Source: Trebonia kvetii (lineage in GTDB: Bacteria; Actinomycetota; Actinomycetes; Streptosporangiales; Streptosporangiaceae). Taken from it: a DNA stretch of 64,000 nucleotides. A program made the position numbers and the translations under genes. The notes beneath the pieces are model-generated. The model saw nothing but the letters and a program-made list of their open reading frames with translations. It was not told where the DNA came from and did not search any database. This document shows, piece by piece, positions 7,968-16,277 of the stretch. The stretch's first letter is position 1; each line of letters opens with the position of its first letter. The stretch covers positions 720,519 through 784,518 of the forward strand of contig NZ_RPFW01000001.1 in assembly GCF_007827045.1 (NCBI RefSeq). Reading direction: 5' to 3'.

Positions 7968-9664
7968 GCGCACGCCGGCGGCCATAACCCGGTCACCTCG
8001 TTGGCTTGCGCCCTCGCGGTCGTGGTATCGGTGTCCGCGATCTGCCGTGCGATGCCGGGCACGCGCGCGGCGCCGACGCTCAGGGACGTGATGCCGACGC
8101 CGAGCAACAAGGGAAGGACCAGCGGGTCGGCCGCGGCGTCACCGCAGACCGACACCGGGATGCCGGCGGCCATGGCTGCCCGGGCGACGTCACGGACAAG
8201 CGCGAGCACCCGCGGGTCAGCCGTGACCGCGGGCGTGGCCGCCTGGCCGGCCCGGTCCAGGCCCAGCACATCGCTGCTGAGGTCGTTCGTGCCGATGGAA
8301 AAGAAGTCCGCGACCTGCGCGAAGGCGGCCGCGTTGGCGGCGGTCGCCGCGACCTCAACCATGATGCCGAGCTTTGGCGCCGCGATGCCCTCGGCGGCGG
8401 CGGCTTCGGCCAGTGCGGCACGGACCGCCGCCACCTCCGCGAGCGACCGGACCATCGGCACCAGGACGGACACCTGAGTTCCGCGGCCGGCGCGCAGGAT
8501 CCCGGTGAGCTGTGCGCGCAGCGCCCTCTGGTCATCGAGCAGCGCGTCAAGACCCTGCCTGCCACGGGACGCCAGGAACGGCGGGACCTTGTCGCCGGAG
8601 AAGTCGAGCAGGCGGACCACGGCAGGCCGGCCGGCGAGCAGGCCGAGGATGGGCGTCAGCTGTGCCAGGTGGTCGTCGAGCGACGGCCAGTCCGCGGCCG
8701 TAGTGAACGCGATCTCGGTACGCAGAAGGCCGACCCCGGCCGCACCGCCGGACAGGCCAAGTCGCGTCTCGGCGGCCGAGGCGACGTTGCACAGCAGCGT
8801 GACCGGCTGGCCGTCGGCCGTCTTGACCTCCCCGGCGGCAAGCTCGTCCGGCTGGCCCGCCGCGGCCGCCGTGCGTGCCACGGCTACCGTGCCGGCCACG
8901 GCAGCAGCCTGGGCGGCGGCGGCAATCTCTGGCTCGGTCGGATCGGTGATCAGCTCGCCCGCCGTGGCGTCGAGAATCGCGTGCTGCCCGGTTGCGGCGC
9001 CGAGTACCGCCGGGTCAGCCCCGGCCAGCATCGGCAGGCCGAGACCGCGGGCGATGATCGCCGCGTGTGAGCTGGCGCCGCCGCCGATCGACACCGCCCC
9101 GGCAAGGCCCGTGTCGGCAAGCCTGATCAGGTCGGCCGCTTCGACCTCCCTGCGGATCAGGATGAACTTCCCTGCGGGCGGCGGCCCCGCGGTGGAGCCA
9201 GTAAGGCAGTCGGACGCGGCCTTCGCTACTTGGCGGACGTCGCCAGCACGCTGGGCCAGGTCGGGATCGGGCAGCGCGGCGAGCAGCGCAGCCTGCGCCT
9301 CGCCGGCCTGCCGGATCGCGTCCGCGCCGCTGGCTCCGGCCCGGACCGCGTCCACTGCGGCGGTGACCAGGACCGGGTCGGCCGCGATCAGCGCGGCGAT
9401 GTCGACGATCGCGGCCTGCTCCTCCTGCCTCCTGGCGCGGAGTTCGGCGGCGAGGGCGGCGCGGTCCCTGGCCACGGCCGCGAACGCGGCGCGCACCGCT
9501 TCCTCGGCCGCCATGCGGTGCCCGTTTCCCGCCGGGGCACCGGCCAGGGGACCCGCCGCGGACTCCGCGGTGAACTCCGCCGTAGGCGGGTCGCCCTGGT
9601 AGATCTCGCCGGTGCTGATCCCAGTGGAGACCGGCTGCCCGCGGTAGCGGCCGGATCCGCTCAT
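7736..9664 (-). CDS. ptsI: PTS enzyme I (PEP-protein phosphotransferase) with antisense C-terminal read-out
   Basis: Enzyme I takes phosphate from PEP and gives it to HPr. Visible motifs are the HPr-binding helices, GGGASSHAAIIARGLGLPML with active-site His200, the PEP-binding signature VGLLRTEIAF, SIGTNDLSSDVLGLDR, and the catalytic-cysteine segment SVCGDAAADP. Normal homology ends near residue 555. The last 84 codons (GLWPPACAQP onward) are the complement of iclR codons and look like read-through. A TGA in a neighbouring frame at 7993-7995 would give the expected end, so a one-base change there is suspected. The ATG overlaps the dhaL stop (ATGA). Confidence 0.88.
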   Translation of the reverse strand: MSGSGRYRGQPVSTGISTGEIYQGDPPTAEFTAESAAGPLAGAPAGNGHRMAAEEAVRAAFAAVARDRAALAAELRARRQEEQAAIVDIAALIAADPVLVTAAVDAVRAGASGADAIRQAGEAQAALLAALPDPDLAQRAGDVRQVAKAASDCLTGSTAGPPPAGKFILIRREVEAADLIRLADTGLAGAVSIGGGASSHAAIIARGLGLPMLAGADPAVLGAATGQHAILDATAGELITDPTEPEIAAAAQAAAVAGTVAVARTAAAAGQPDELAAGEVKTADGQPVTLLCNVASAAETRLGLSGGAAGVGLLRTEIAFTTAADWPSLDDHLAQLTPILGLLAGRPAVVRLLDFSGDKVPPFLASRGRQGLDALLDDQRALRAQLTGILRAGRGTQVSVLVPMVRSLAEVAAVRAALAEAAAAEGIAAPKLGIMVEVAATAANAAAFAQVADFFSIGTNDLSSDVLGLDRAGQAATPAVTADPRVLALVRDVARAAMAAGIPVSVCGDAAADPLVLPLLLGVGITSLSVGAARVPGIARQIADTDTTTARAQANEVTGLWPPACAQPSADRTTPPRPAPRSRDTARAASVTRRTRSSRFSSASSRSAAPTTPIAPATVPSRATMGAAIPASPTVASWSSTA

Positions 9665-10308
9665 CGGCCGGCCCGGGCGGCGTCCCGCAGGGCGCCGAGG
9701 ATGAGGGCGGTGGAGACGGCACCGGGATCTTCGTGGCCGACGCTGCGCGGCCCGAGATAGCTCGCCCGGCCCTTCAGCGCCTGCATCGGGATGGTCGCCT
9801 GCGCGCCGGCCTCGGCGGCCTCGGCCAGGGCGCCGAGTGCGTCGGTCGCCGAGGCTCCCTCGGCGACCGCCTTGCCGAAGGCCCTGGTTGCCGGTGCGAG
9901 GGCATCGACCATGGTCTTGTCGCCCTCACGGGCGGCGCCCAGTTGCTGCACGCCAGCGAGCGCCGCCTCAAGCGCCGCCGCCAGTGCGGGCAGTTCCACG
10001 TCGGCGGCGTCTCCCAGCGCCTTCCCGGCCCGGCGGAAGGCCGTGCCGTAGAGCGGCCCGGAGGCGCCGCCGACCTTGGATATGAGAGTGTTGCCCGTCA
10101 GGGTCAGGATGGCTCCGGGGACCATGGGCTCCGCCGCCGAGACGCCGGCCGCGTCAAGCGCGCCGAGGACGGCTGTGAAGCCGCGGGCGAGGTTGGTGCC
10201 GTGATCGGCGTCGCCGATCGCCGCGTCCAACTGCGTGAGGTGGTCGCGGTTGGCCTCGACGACCGCGGCGGCCGACACTATCCAGGCGCGGAAGACAGCA
10301 GCGTCCAT
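9661..10308 (-). CDS. dhaL: Dihydroxyacetone kinase ADP-binding subunit DhaL
   Basis: This 215-residue all-helical subunit holds ADP-Mg as a cofactor that is re-phosphorylated by DhaM. The Mg-binding signature AAIGDADHGTN is at residues 29-39, ISKVGGASGPLYG is the phosphate loop, and EGDKTMVDALAPA follows. The start at 10308 has GGGAGCG five bases upstream. A frame-open extension to 10383 is ignored because it crosses the dhaK stop. The stop overlaps ptsI by four bases and dhaK lies 29 bases upstream, so the three form one operon. Confidence 0.92.
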   Translation of the reverse strand: MDAAVFRAWIVSAAAVVEANRDHLTQLDAAIGDADHGTNLARGFTAVLGALDAAGVSAAEPMVPGAILTLTGNTLISKVGGASGPLYGTAFRRAGKALGDAADVELPALAAALEAALAGVQQLGAAREGDKTMVDALAPATRAFGKAVAEGASATDALGALAEAAEAGAQATIPMQALKGRASYLGPRSVGHEDPGAVSTALILGALRDAARAGR

Positions 10309-10337
10309 GATCGCTCCCTGCTCGGTAACTGTAGGTT

Positions 10338-11333
10338 CTAGCGTCCCCACCGTAGGGCGGGCGTGTCCACTGGCGCGTCCCACAGCCGGGTGAGGCTGTC
10401 GGTGAGCTGGCAGACCGTTAGCGAGAAGCCCTGCATTTCCAGGCTGGTGATGTAGTTGCCGACCAGGTTCCTGACCACCCGCGCGCCGCGGGCCTCCAGG
10501 TGCCTGCAGACCTCGCCGAACATCAGGTACAGCTCGATCAGCGGGGTGCCGCCCATACCGTTGACCATCACGAGCAGGTCCTGGTTGTCGAGCGGCAGGT
10601 CGGCGCCGACGGCGTCAAGGGCGACGGCGGCCAGCTCGGCCGCGGGCATGTGGGCCGCGCGGGTCCGTCCTGGTTCGCCGTGGATGCCGATGCCGAGTTC
10701 GATCTCCGAGTCACCGAGCTCGAAGGTGGGCTTGCCGGCCGCCGGGACCACGCAGGAGCTGAGCGCGACACCGAAAGACCTACTCCGTTCATTCACTTCC
10801 CTGGCGACCGCGGCGACTGCGGAAAGGTCCGCGCCTTCCTCAGCCAGCGCACCGGCGATCTTCTCCACGAACACGGTCGCCCCGGTGCCCCGGCGGCCCG
10901 CGGTGTACAGCGAGTCCTCGACCGCCACGTCGTCGTTGGTGATGACGGAGACGACCTCGATGCCCTCGTCCCCGGCCAGTTCCGCGGCCATCTGGAAGTT
11001 GAGCACGTCGCCTGTGTAGTTCTTCACTACGTGCAGCACGCCGGCGCCGCCGTTGACCGCCTTGGTGGCGGCCAGCATCTGGTCGGGCACCGGGGAGGTG
11101 AACACCTCGCCGGGGCAGGCGGCGTCAAGCATTCCGTAGCCGACGAATCCGCCGTGCAGCGGCTCGTGGCCCGCGCCGCCGCCCGACACCAAGGCGACCT
11201 TGCCCCTGGTGGCACCGCTAGCGCGGGTGATCACCTTGTTCTCGACATCCACCGCGAGCTGGGGGTGCGCCGCGGCGACGCCGCGCAGAGCGTCGGTGAC
11301 AACCGCGTCCGGGCCGTTGATTAGCTTCTTCAT
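10338..11333 (-). CDS. dhaK: Dihydroxyacetone kinase substrate-binding subunit DhaK
   Basis: This 331-residue protein binds dihydroxyacetone covalently as a hemiaminal on a histidine, visible in ELGIGIHGEPG (His218). VALVSGGGAGHEPLHGG and VKNYTGDVLNFQMA (residues about 104-117) are the other hallmark motifs. With DhaL-ATP it makes dihydroxyacetone phosphate for glycolysis. Its length matches PTS-type DhaK, not the fused ATP-dependent kinase of eukaryotes and Citrobacter. The start ATG overlaps the glpF stop (ATGA). Confidence 0.95.
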   Translation of the reverse strand: MKKLINGPDAVVTDALRGVAAAHPQLAVDVENKVITRASGATRGKVALVSGGGAGHEPLHGGFVGYGMLDAACPGEVFTSPVPDQMLAATKAVNGGAGVLHVVKNYTGDVLNFQMAAELAGDEGIEVVSVITNDDVAVEDSLYTAGRRGTGATVFVEKIAGALAEEGADLSAVAAVAREVNERSRSFGVALSSCVVPAAGKPTFELGDSEIELGIGIHGEPGRTRAAHMPAAELAAVALDAVGADLPLDNQDLLVMVNGMGGTPLIELYLMFGEVCRHLEARGARVVRNLVGNYITSLEMQGFSLTVCQLTDSLTRLWDAPVDTPALRWGR

Positions 11334-12139
11334 GACGTTGCTCCGCTGAGTTCTTCCGGTACTGAATCGCCCGTTACTGAATCGACAGTGGGTGCGAGGC
11401 TGGTCATCGCCGCGTCAGTGCGCACCCGGCCGATGAAGACGTAGGCGAGTCCGCCGAGCACGCCGCCCGCGAGCTCGCCGATGAGGTACGCGGGAACCTG
11501 TGCCCAGGAGACGGTGCCGCCGAACCCGCTCTGCATGAACACGGCGCCGAGGTAGCGGGCCGGGTTGATGGCCGCCCCGGTGGCCGGGCCGAGGATGATG
11601 ATGATCGCGAACACGACCGAGCCGATCGCCATCGGCGCCCAGCCTGGCACGGCACGGTGGTCGATGACGCCGAAGATCACGAACACCAGCATGAACGTGC
11701 CGATGGCCTCGATGAGCGAGGCGCGGCCGAAACCCATCGTCGCGGCGTCGTACTTGGTCACCCCGCCGCCGGCCGCCGCCGTGGCGGCGCGGCCGAGGGT
11801 GAGGAAGATGGCCGCCGCCCCTGCGCAAGCCCCCACCAGCTGGGCCGCGACGTAGCCGGGCACCTCGCGCCAGGGGAACTTGCCGGAGACCGCGAGCGCC
11901 AGCGTCACCGCCGGGTTGATGTGCCCGCCGGAGATGTGCCCGATCGCGTAGACCGCGCCGACGATGACGAGCATGAAGGCGAACGAGATGATGCCGAGCT
12001 GCGCCATGGAGAAGGCGACCTTGGTGCCGGAGGCGATCACGCCGGTCGCCGCGGCCGATCCGGCGCCCACGTAGACGAGGAACGCGGTTCCGATGCCTTC
12101 GGCCAGAAGCTTCTGCGTAGTTGTAGGTGGAGCTGCCAT
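11330..12139 (-). CDS. glpF: MIP-family aquaglyceroporin (glycerol/dihydroxyacetone facilitator)
   Basis: This 269-residue channel has six predicted membrane helices and both NPA boxes: GGHINPAV (residues 71-78) and AAINPARYLG (190-198). It is the first gene of the dha operon, so it probably admits glycerol or dihydroxyacetone by diffusion, with phosphorylation trapping the substrate. The ATG at 12139 has no close Shine-Dalgarno; a strong GGAGGTGA lies 31 bases upstream (12171-12178). A GTG nearer that site (12152) is in another frame without MIP homology. The C-terminal 35 residues are a polar tail. Confidence 0.9.
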   Translation of the reverse strand: MAAPPTTTQKLLAEGIGTAFLVYVGAGSAAATGVIASGTKVAFSMAQLGIISFAFMLVIVGAVYAIGHISGGHINPAVTLALAVSGKFPWREVPGYVAAQLVGACAGAAAIFLTLGRAATAAAGGGVTKYDAATMGFGRASLIEAIGTFMLVFVIFGVIDHRAVPGWAPMAIGSVVFAIIIILGPATGAAINPARYLGAVFMQSGFGGTVSWAQVPAYLIGELAGGVLGGLAYVFIGRVRTDAAMTSLAPTVDSVTGDSVPEELSGATS

Positions 12140-12200
12140 TCGGGTCGCCCACGGCGGGGGCCGGGGCGTCTCACCTCCTTTGGCGAGAGGAAGACTGCCT

Positions 12201-12231
12201 GAAAGTTGTTCGGCATTGTCGAACGACTTTC
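12201..12231. promoter_or_regulatory. Near-perfect 12-bp inverted repeat, candidate IclR operator before glpF
   Basis: GAAAGTTGTTCG (12201-12212) and CGAACGACTTTC (12220-12231) are inverted repeats matching at 11 of 12 positions across a 7-base spacer. The site lies 62-92 bases upstream of the glpF start, and the same half-site occurs beside iclR (7157-7168). The arrangement fits binding by a dimeric or tetrameric IclR regulator encoded within the island. Confidence 0.6.
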
Positions 12232-12357
12232 ACGAAACATAAGCCCCGGTTCGCGGTCCGGTCAAGAGGGAAATCGGCTCCGTGGCGGAAACGGTCATGC
12301 CGCATCCGTTCTGGATAATGAACTTGATCTTTACCGGGCCGACCGAGGAGGACCGCG

Positions 12358-12738
12358 TTGCCGCGCCAAATCATCACTACCGCGAACGCGCCAGCGTCGC
12401 CGCTTTACAGCCAGGGCGTCAAAGCGGGACCGCAGATCGTGGTCTCCGGCATGGTCGGCATCGACCCGGGCACCGGCGGTCTCGCCGGGCCCACGATCCA
12501 GGAGCAGACGCGGCAGGCGCTGGCGAACTGTGCGGCGATCCTGGAGGCTGGCAGCGCCACACTAGACGATGTCATCGAGGTTGGAGTGCTGCTTACCAAC
12601 CCGGCCGACTTCGCCGGGATGAACGAGGAGTACGCGCAGTGGTTCCCGGCCGACCCGCCCGCTCGCTACGTCGCCAAGCTCGGCGTCGAACTGCCCGGCA
12701 TCCTGATCTCGATCCGGATGACGGCCTTCGTCGGATGA
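12358..12738 (+). CDS. ridA: RidA-family reactive imine/enamine deaminase
   Basis: This 126-residue trimeric YjgF/YER057c/UK114 family protein hydrolyses reactive enamines released by PLP enzymes. Seen motifs are ASPLYSQGVKAG, IVVSGMVGIDP, TRQALANCAAILEAG, and the signature near the C-terminus (PPARYVAKLGVELPG), with the conserved Arg in ARY. The start is a TTG at 12358 with GAGGAGG eight bases upstream. It is divergent from glpF and separated from it by about 220 bases. Confidence 0.9.
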   Translation: MPRQIITTANAPASPLYSQGVKAGPQIVVSGMVGIDPGTGGLAGPTIQEQTRQALANCAAILEAGSATLDDVIEVGVLLTNPADFAGMNEEYAQWFPADPPARYVAKLGVELPGILISIRMTAFVG

Positions 12739-12799
12739 CAGGGGGCACCCTGAACCCTGATGCCTCGCTTGTACACGTCGTGGTCTTAGAGGCGCTCAC

Positions 12800-13114
12800 G
12801 TGTCGGCGCGATTGACGGGATGGGCCGCCGCCATCCTCGCGACGCTGGTCGTGCTGGCGCTTGTCGCCGGCGAGCTCACGGACGCCGCGCAGCGGCGCTG
12901 GTGGGGCGACAGGCCGCTGACCACGGACACGGTGTCCGGGCTGCTGGTACTGCTGATCACGGTCCTCGTGGTGAACCAGTTGCTCAACAGGCGGCAGTCC
13001 AGGCAACGCGGCCATGCGATCGGCGCGCAGGCGGCCATCCTGGTGGCCCAGGCCGGCCGTTCGGCGAAAGCGACCGCGTCCGTGCTCGACGGCTTGTCGC
13101 TTCCGGGGTTATAG
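12800..13114 (+). CDS. Small two-helix membrane protein, probably C-terminally truncated
   Basis: This 104-residue protein starts at a GTG. It has two hydrophobic helices (WAAAILATLVVLALVAG at about 8-24 and SGLLVLLITVLVVNQLL at about 46-62), followed by a basic, Gln-rich tail ending SAKATASVLDGLSLPGL. Similar actinomycete proteins, as I remember them, continue for some 70 residues beyond this point. Here the frame ends inside the dispersed palindrome at 13103-13137, suggesting the repeat inserted into or truncated the gene. No function is known. Confidence 0.5.
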   Translation: MSARLTGWAAAILATLVVLALVAGELTDAAQRRWWGDRPLTTDTVSGLLVLLITVLVVNQLLNRRQSRQRGHAIGAQAAILVAQAGRSAKATASVLDGLSLPGL

Positions 13115-13137
13115 CCCCGGTACTGAAACGGGCATTT
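13103..13137 (+). repeat. 35-base palindromic repeat, copy 1
   Basis: CCGGGG-TTATAG-CCCCGG forms a 6-bp hairpin and is followed by TACTGAAACGGGCATTT. The whole 35 bases match 60905-60939 at 30 positions; the hairpin arms and the ACGGGCATTT tail are invariant. It ends directly at the GH65 stop codon. Confidence 0.55.
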
Positions 13138-15501
13138 CTACTCGCGGCCGTGGCGGCTCTGCGGGACGCGGCCGAAGGGCTGGGAGGGCGGCGGCAGCGG
13201 GTGCGCGGGCGGGATCTCCAGCGTCTGCGGCTCGCCGGTGATCGTCAGCGGTTCGCCGTGGTGGGTGATCTCTAGGGGGTCGCCGGCCAGCAGCAGGTAG
13301 TCAACGCCGTGGTCGTGGATCTTCACCTGCACGATGCGGCCGCGGTAGCGCATGCGGAAGGACAGGCAAATGATGCCAGGCGGCAGCTTGGGGCTGAAGG
13401 CGAGGGCGCCGCTGCTCGGGGCGCGCATGCCGCCGAAGCCGCCGACCAGGGCGGTCCAGGCGCCCGCCAGGGAGGCGATGTGCACGCCGTCCTTGGTGTT
13501 GTGCTCGCGGTCCTGCAGGTCCATCAGCGCAGCCTCGGCCAGGTAGTCGTAGGCGAGGTCGAGGTGGCCTACCTCGGCGGCGATGACGGCCTGGGTGCAG
13601 GGCGAAAGGGAGGAATCCCTGACGGTGATCGCCTCGTAGTAGTCGAAGTTGCGGCGCTTCTGCTCATCGGTGAACGAGCTTGGCCGCAGCTGCATGGCGA
13701 GCACCACGTCGGCCTGCTTGACCACCTGCTTGCGGTACAGCTGAAAGTACGGGTAGTGCAGCAGCAGCGGGTAGTGGTCCTCCGGCGTCGCCTTGAAGTC
13801 CCAGCGGGCGTAGCTGGTGAAGCCGTCGTGCTGGGGGTGGACCTTGAGGTGGTGGTCGTACGGGATGTACATGTCGTTCGCCGCGTCCCGCCAGGAGGCA
13901 GCCTCCTCGGCGGTCACGTCGAGTTCGCGCGCCTCCTTGTCAAGCTTTTCCACCAGTTCGGCGGCGGCGGCGAGGTTATGCTGCGCCATCAGGTTCGTGT
14001 AGAGGTTGTTGTCCTTAACCGCGCTGTACTCGTCGGGGCCGGTCACGCCCTCGATGCGGAACTTGCCGTGCGAGTCGTGCTGGCCCAGCGAGCGCCACAG
14101 GCGCGCGGTCTCCACGAGCAGCGGCAGGCCGATCTCGCGCTCGAACTTCTCGTCCTGCGTCGCGTCCAGGTATTTGGTGACCGCGTTGGCGATGTCGGCG
14201 TTGATGTGGAACGCGGCCGTGCCGGCCGGCCAGTAGCCGGAGCACTCCTGGCCGCGGATCGTCCGCCACGGGAACGCGGCGCCGTCAAGGCCAAGTTCCA
14301 CCGCGTGCGACTTGGCCTTGTCCATGACCGCGTACCGCCAGCGCAGCGCGTCGGCCGCGGCCTCAGGCCAGGTGTACGTCAGCACCGGCAGCACGAACGT
14401 CTCGGTGTCCCAGAAGGTGTGCCCGTCGTACCCGGTCCCGGTGAGGCCCTTAGCGGGGATCGGCCGGTTCTCGGTGCGCGCGCCTGCCTGGATGATGTGG
14501 AACAGGCCGAAGCGGACCGCCTGCTGTATCTCCACGTCGCCGTCGACCTCGACGTCGGCGCCCTCCCAGAACTCGTCGAGGAACTGGCGCTGCTCGGCGA
14601 GCAGCCCGTCCCAGCCGGTCAGCTTGGCGGCCGCGATCGCGCCCACCACCTGGTCGATCAGGGCGGGCCGCGTCCGCTGCGAGGACCAGCCATAGCCGAG
14701 GTACTTGATCAGGCTCAGTTCCTCCTCGGGCGCCACCTCCGCGGCGACGAGCAGCCGGGCCATGTCGTCGAACGACTCCGTGCTCGTGGACATCTTGGCG
14801 GGCCCGTGGATGGCATGCGACATGCCCGCGGCAAGCCGCAGCTTGCTCGACTCCGTCCCGTGTACCAGGACGGCGCGCGGATTGTCGCCGTCCACGGCGT
14901 AGTGCTCCTCGCCGGTGAGCGGCTTGCTGAGGATCGCGGCCGCCCTGGGGTCCGCGGACTGGCGCGGCACCTCCTCGTTGGCGACCAGCTCGGACATGAG
15001 CACCAGGCGCAGCGTCTCGTCGACAGGCTTGACCCGGTAGCTGATCGCGGCGACCGCGCGCTGGGTCAGCGACACCAGGCGCACTGACTGGATGTCGACC
15101 GTGTGCCCGGCGGGCGACGTCCAGACCACGTTCCTCGTCAGGGTTCCCCCGCGCAGGTCGAGGGTCCTGGTGTGCGACTGGACGGTGCCGTACCTGATGT
15201 CGAACGGCTCGTCATTGACGAGCAGCCGGATGATCTTGCCGTTCGTCACGTTGATGACGGTCTGCCCCATCTCGGGGAAGCCGTAGCCCGCCTCCGCGTA
15301 CGGCAGTGGCCTGTCCTCGAACAGCGAGTTCAGGTAGGTACCAGGCAGGCCGTGCGGGTCGCCCTCGTCCAGGTTGCCGCGCAGCCCGATGTGCCCGTTG
15401 GACAGGGCGAACACCGACTCGCTCTGCGCTATCAGGTTGAGGTCGAGATGACTCTCCGTCAGGCACCACGGCTCGACCCCGTACGGGGCGTTGCTGATCA
15501 T
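13138..15501 (-). CDS. GH65 family sugar phosphorylase/hydrolase (Rv3401-like)
   Basis: This 787-residue glycoside hydrolase family 65 protein resembles the M. tuberculosis Rv3401 type. It has the N-terminal beta-sandwich (LNLIAQSESVFALSNGHIG, GLPGTYLNSLF), the (alpha/alpha)6 barrel with WDTETFVLPVL and RGQECSGYWPAGTAAFHIN, and the catalytic general acid in GVTGPDEYS. GH65 enzymes phosphorolyse alpha-glucosides such as maltose, trehalose or kojibiose to beta-glucose 1-phosphate. The neighbouring beta-phosphoglucomutase (15522-16256) would convert that product to glucose 6-phosphate, so a phosphorylase role is likely. The disaccharide is not predictable from motifs. Confidence 0.88.
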   Translation of the reverse strand: MISNAPYGVEPWCLTESHLDLNLIAQSESVFALSNGHIGLRGNLDEGDPHGLPGTYLNSLFEDRPLPYAEAGYGFPEMGQTVINVTNGKIIRLLVNDEPFDIRYGTVQSHTRTLDLRGGTLTRNVVWTSPAGHTVDIQSVRLVSLTQRAVAAISYRVKPVDETLRLVLMSELVANEEVPRQSADPRAAAILSKPLTGEEHYAVDGDNPRAVLVHGTESSKLRLAAGMSHAIHGPAKMSTSTESFDDMARLLVAAEVAPEEELSLIKYLGYGWSSQRTRPALIDQVVGAIAAAKLTGWDGLLAEQRQFLDEFWEGADVEVDGDVEIQQAVRFGLFHIIQAGARTENRPIPAKGLTGTGYDGHTFWDTETFVLPVLTYTWPEAAADALRWRYAVMDKAKSHAVELGLDGAAFPWRTIRGQECSGYWPAGTAAFHINADIANAVTKYLDATQDEKFEREIGLPLLVETARLWRSLGQHDSHGKFRIEGVTGPDEYSAVKDNNLYTNLMAQHNLAAAAELVEKLDKEARELDVTAEEAASWRDAANDMYIPYDHHLKVHPQHDGFTSYARWDFKATPEDHYPLLLHYPYFQLYRKQVVKQADVVLAMQLRPSSFTDEQKRRNFDYYEAITVRDSSLSPCTQAVIAAEVGHLDLAYDYLAEAALMDLQDREHNTKDGVHIASLAGAWTALVGGFGGMRAPSSGALAFSPKLPPGIICLSFRMRYRGRIVQVKIHDHGVDYLLLAGDPLEITHHGEPLTITGEPQTLEIPPAHPLPPPSQPFGRVPQSRHGRE

Positions 15502-15521
15502 CTACCCGCTACCTCCGGCCC

Positions 15522-16256
15522 TCACAGAAGCTCAGATAGGTCCTTCACGACGACATCCGCGCCGTGCTCGCGGAGCTGTTCGGCCTGGCCGACCCGGTCC
15601 ACGCCGACGACAAATCCGAAATTCCCCGCTCGTCCCGCCTCGACCCCGGCGAGCGCGTCCTCGAAGACGACCGCGTGCGCGGGCTCGGCGCCGAGCATCC
15701 GCGCGGCCTCCAGGAACGTGTCGGGCGCGGGCTTGCCGTGCAGCTTGCGTTCCTCGGCCACCTGGTGGTCGACGCGCGCCTCGAACAGGCTCTCCACGCC
15801 CGCCGCCTTCAGCACCGCCACCGTATTCGCGCTTGACGACACGATCGCCGTGCGCAGGCCCGCCGCCCGGACCGCCTCGACGTAGCGCACCGAGCCCTCG
15901 TAGGGCTGCACACCGTCGCGTTCGATGACGTGCTGCACGAGTTCGTTTTTCTTGTTGCCCAGCCCCCACAGGGTCTGCGTGCCCGGCGGGTCGTCCTGCG
16001 ACCCGGTGGGCAGCTCGATACCCCGGGATTTAAGGAAGGACGACGTGCCCTCGAGCCGCGGCTTGCCGTCGACGTACTCGTCGTAGTCACGCACCGGGTC
16101 GAAGGGGACGAACGGCTGGTTATGGGATGCCGACCAGTCACGCAGGAACTCGTCGAACATCTCCTTCCAGGCCGCGTCGTGCACCTTCGCGGTCTGGGTG
16201 ATCACACCGTCCATGTCGAACAGGCAGGCGGTCACGCCGTCTGGCAGCCCTAGCAT
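15522..16256 (-). CDS. pgmB: Beta-phosphoglucomutase family HAD phosphatase/mutase
   Basis: This 244-residue HAD subfamily IA protein has motif I LFDMDGVITQT (nucleophile Asp and acid/base Asp), a cap domain, motif II IVSSSANT, the Lys motif HGKPAPDTFLEA and motif III VVFEDALAGVEAG. It should interconvert beta-glucose 1-phosphate and glucose 6-phosphate. It lies 20 bases upstream of the GH65 gene on the same strand, matching the Rv3400-Rv3401 arrangement of mycobacteria. Confidence 0.88.
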   Translation of the reverse strand: MLGLPDGVTACLFDMDGVITQTAKVHDAAWKEMFDEFLRDWSASHNQPFVPFDPVRDYDEYVDGKPRLEGTSSFLKSRGIELPTGSQDDPPGTQTLWGLGNKKNELVQHVIERDGVQPYEGSVRYVEAVRAAGLRTAIVSSSANTVAVLKAAGVESLFEARVDHQVAEERKLHGKPAPDTFLEAARMLGAEPAHAVVFEDALAGVEAGRAGNFGFVVGVDRVGQAEQLREHGADVVVKDLSELL

Positions 16257-16277
16257 GGCCGCCCCTTATGTGGTGAA

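Noticed and set aside
11415..12152. Alternative glpF frame starting at GTG 12152 nearer the strong ribosome-binding site
   Set aside because: Its product is Arg-rich with no membrane helices or NPA motifs; the 12139 frame encodes the full channel.
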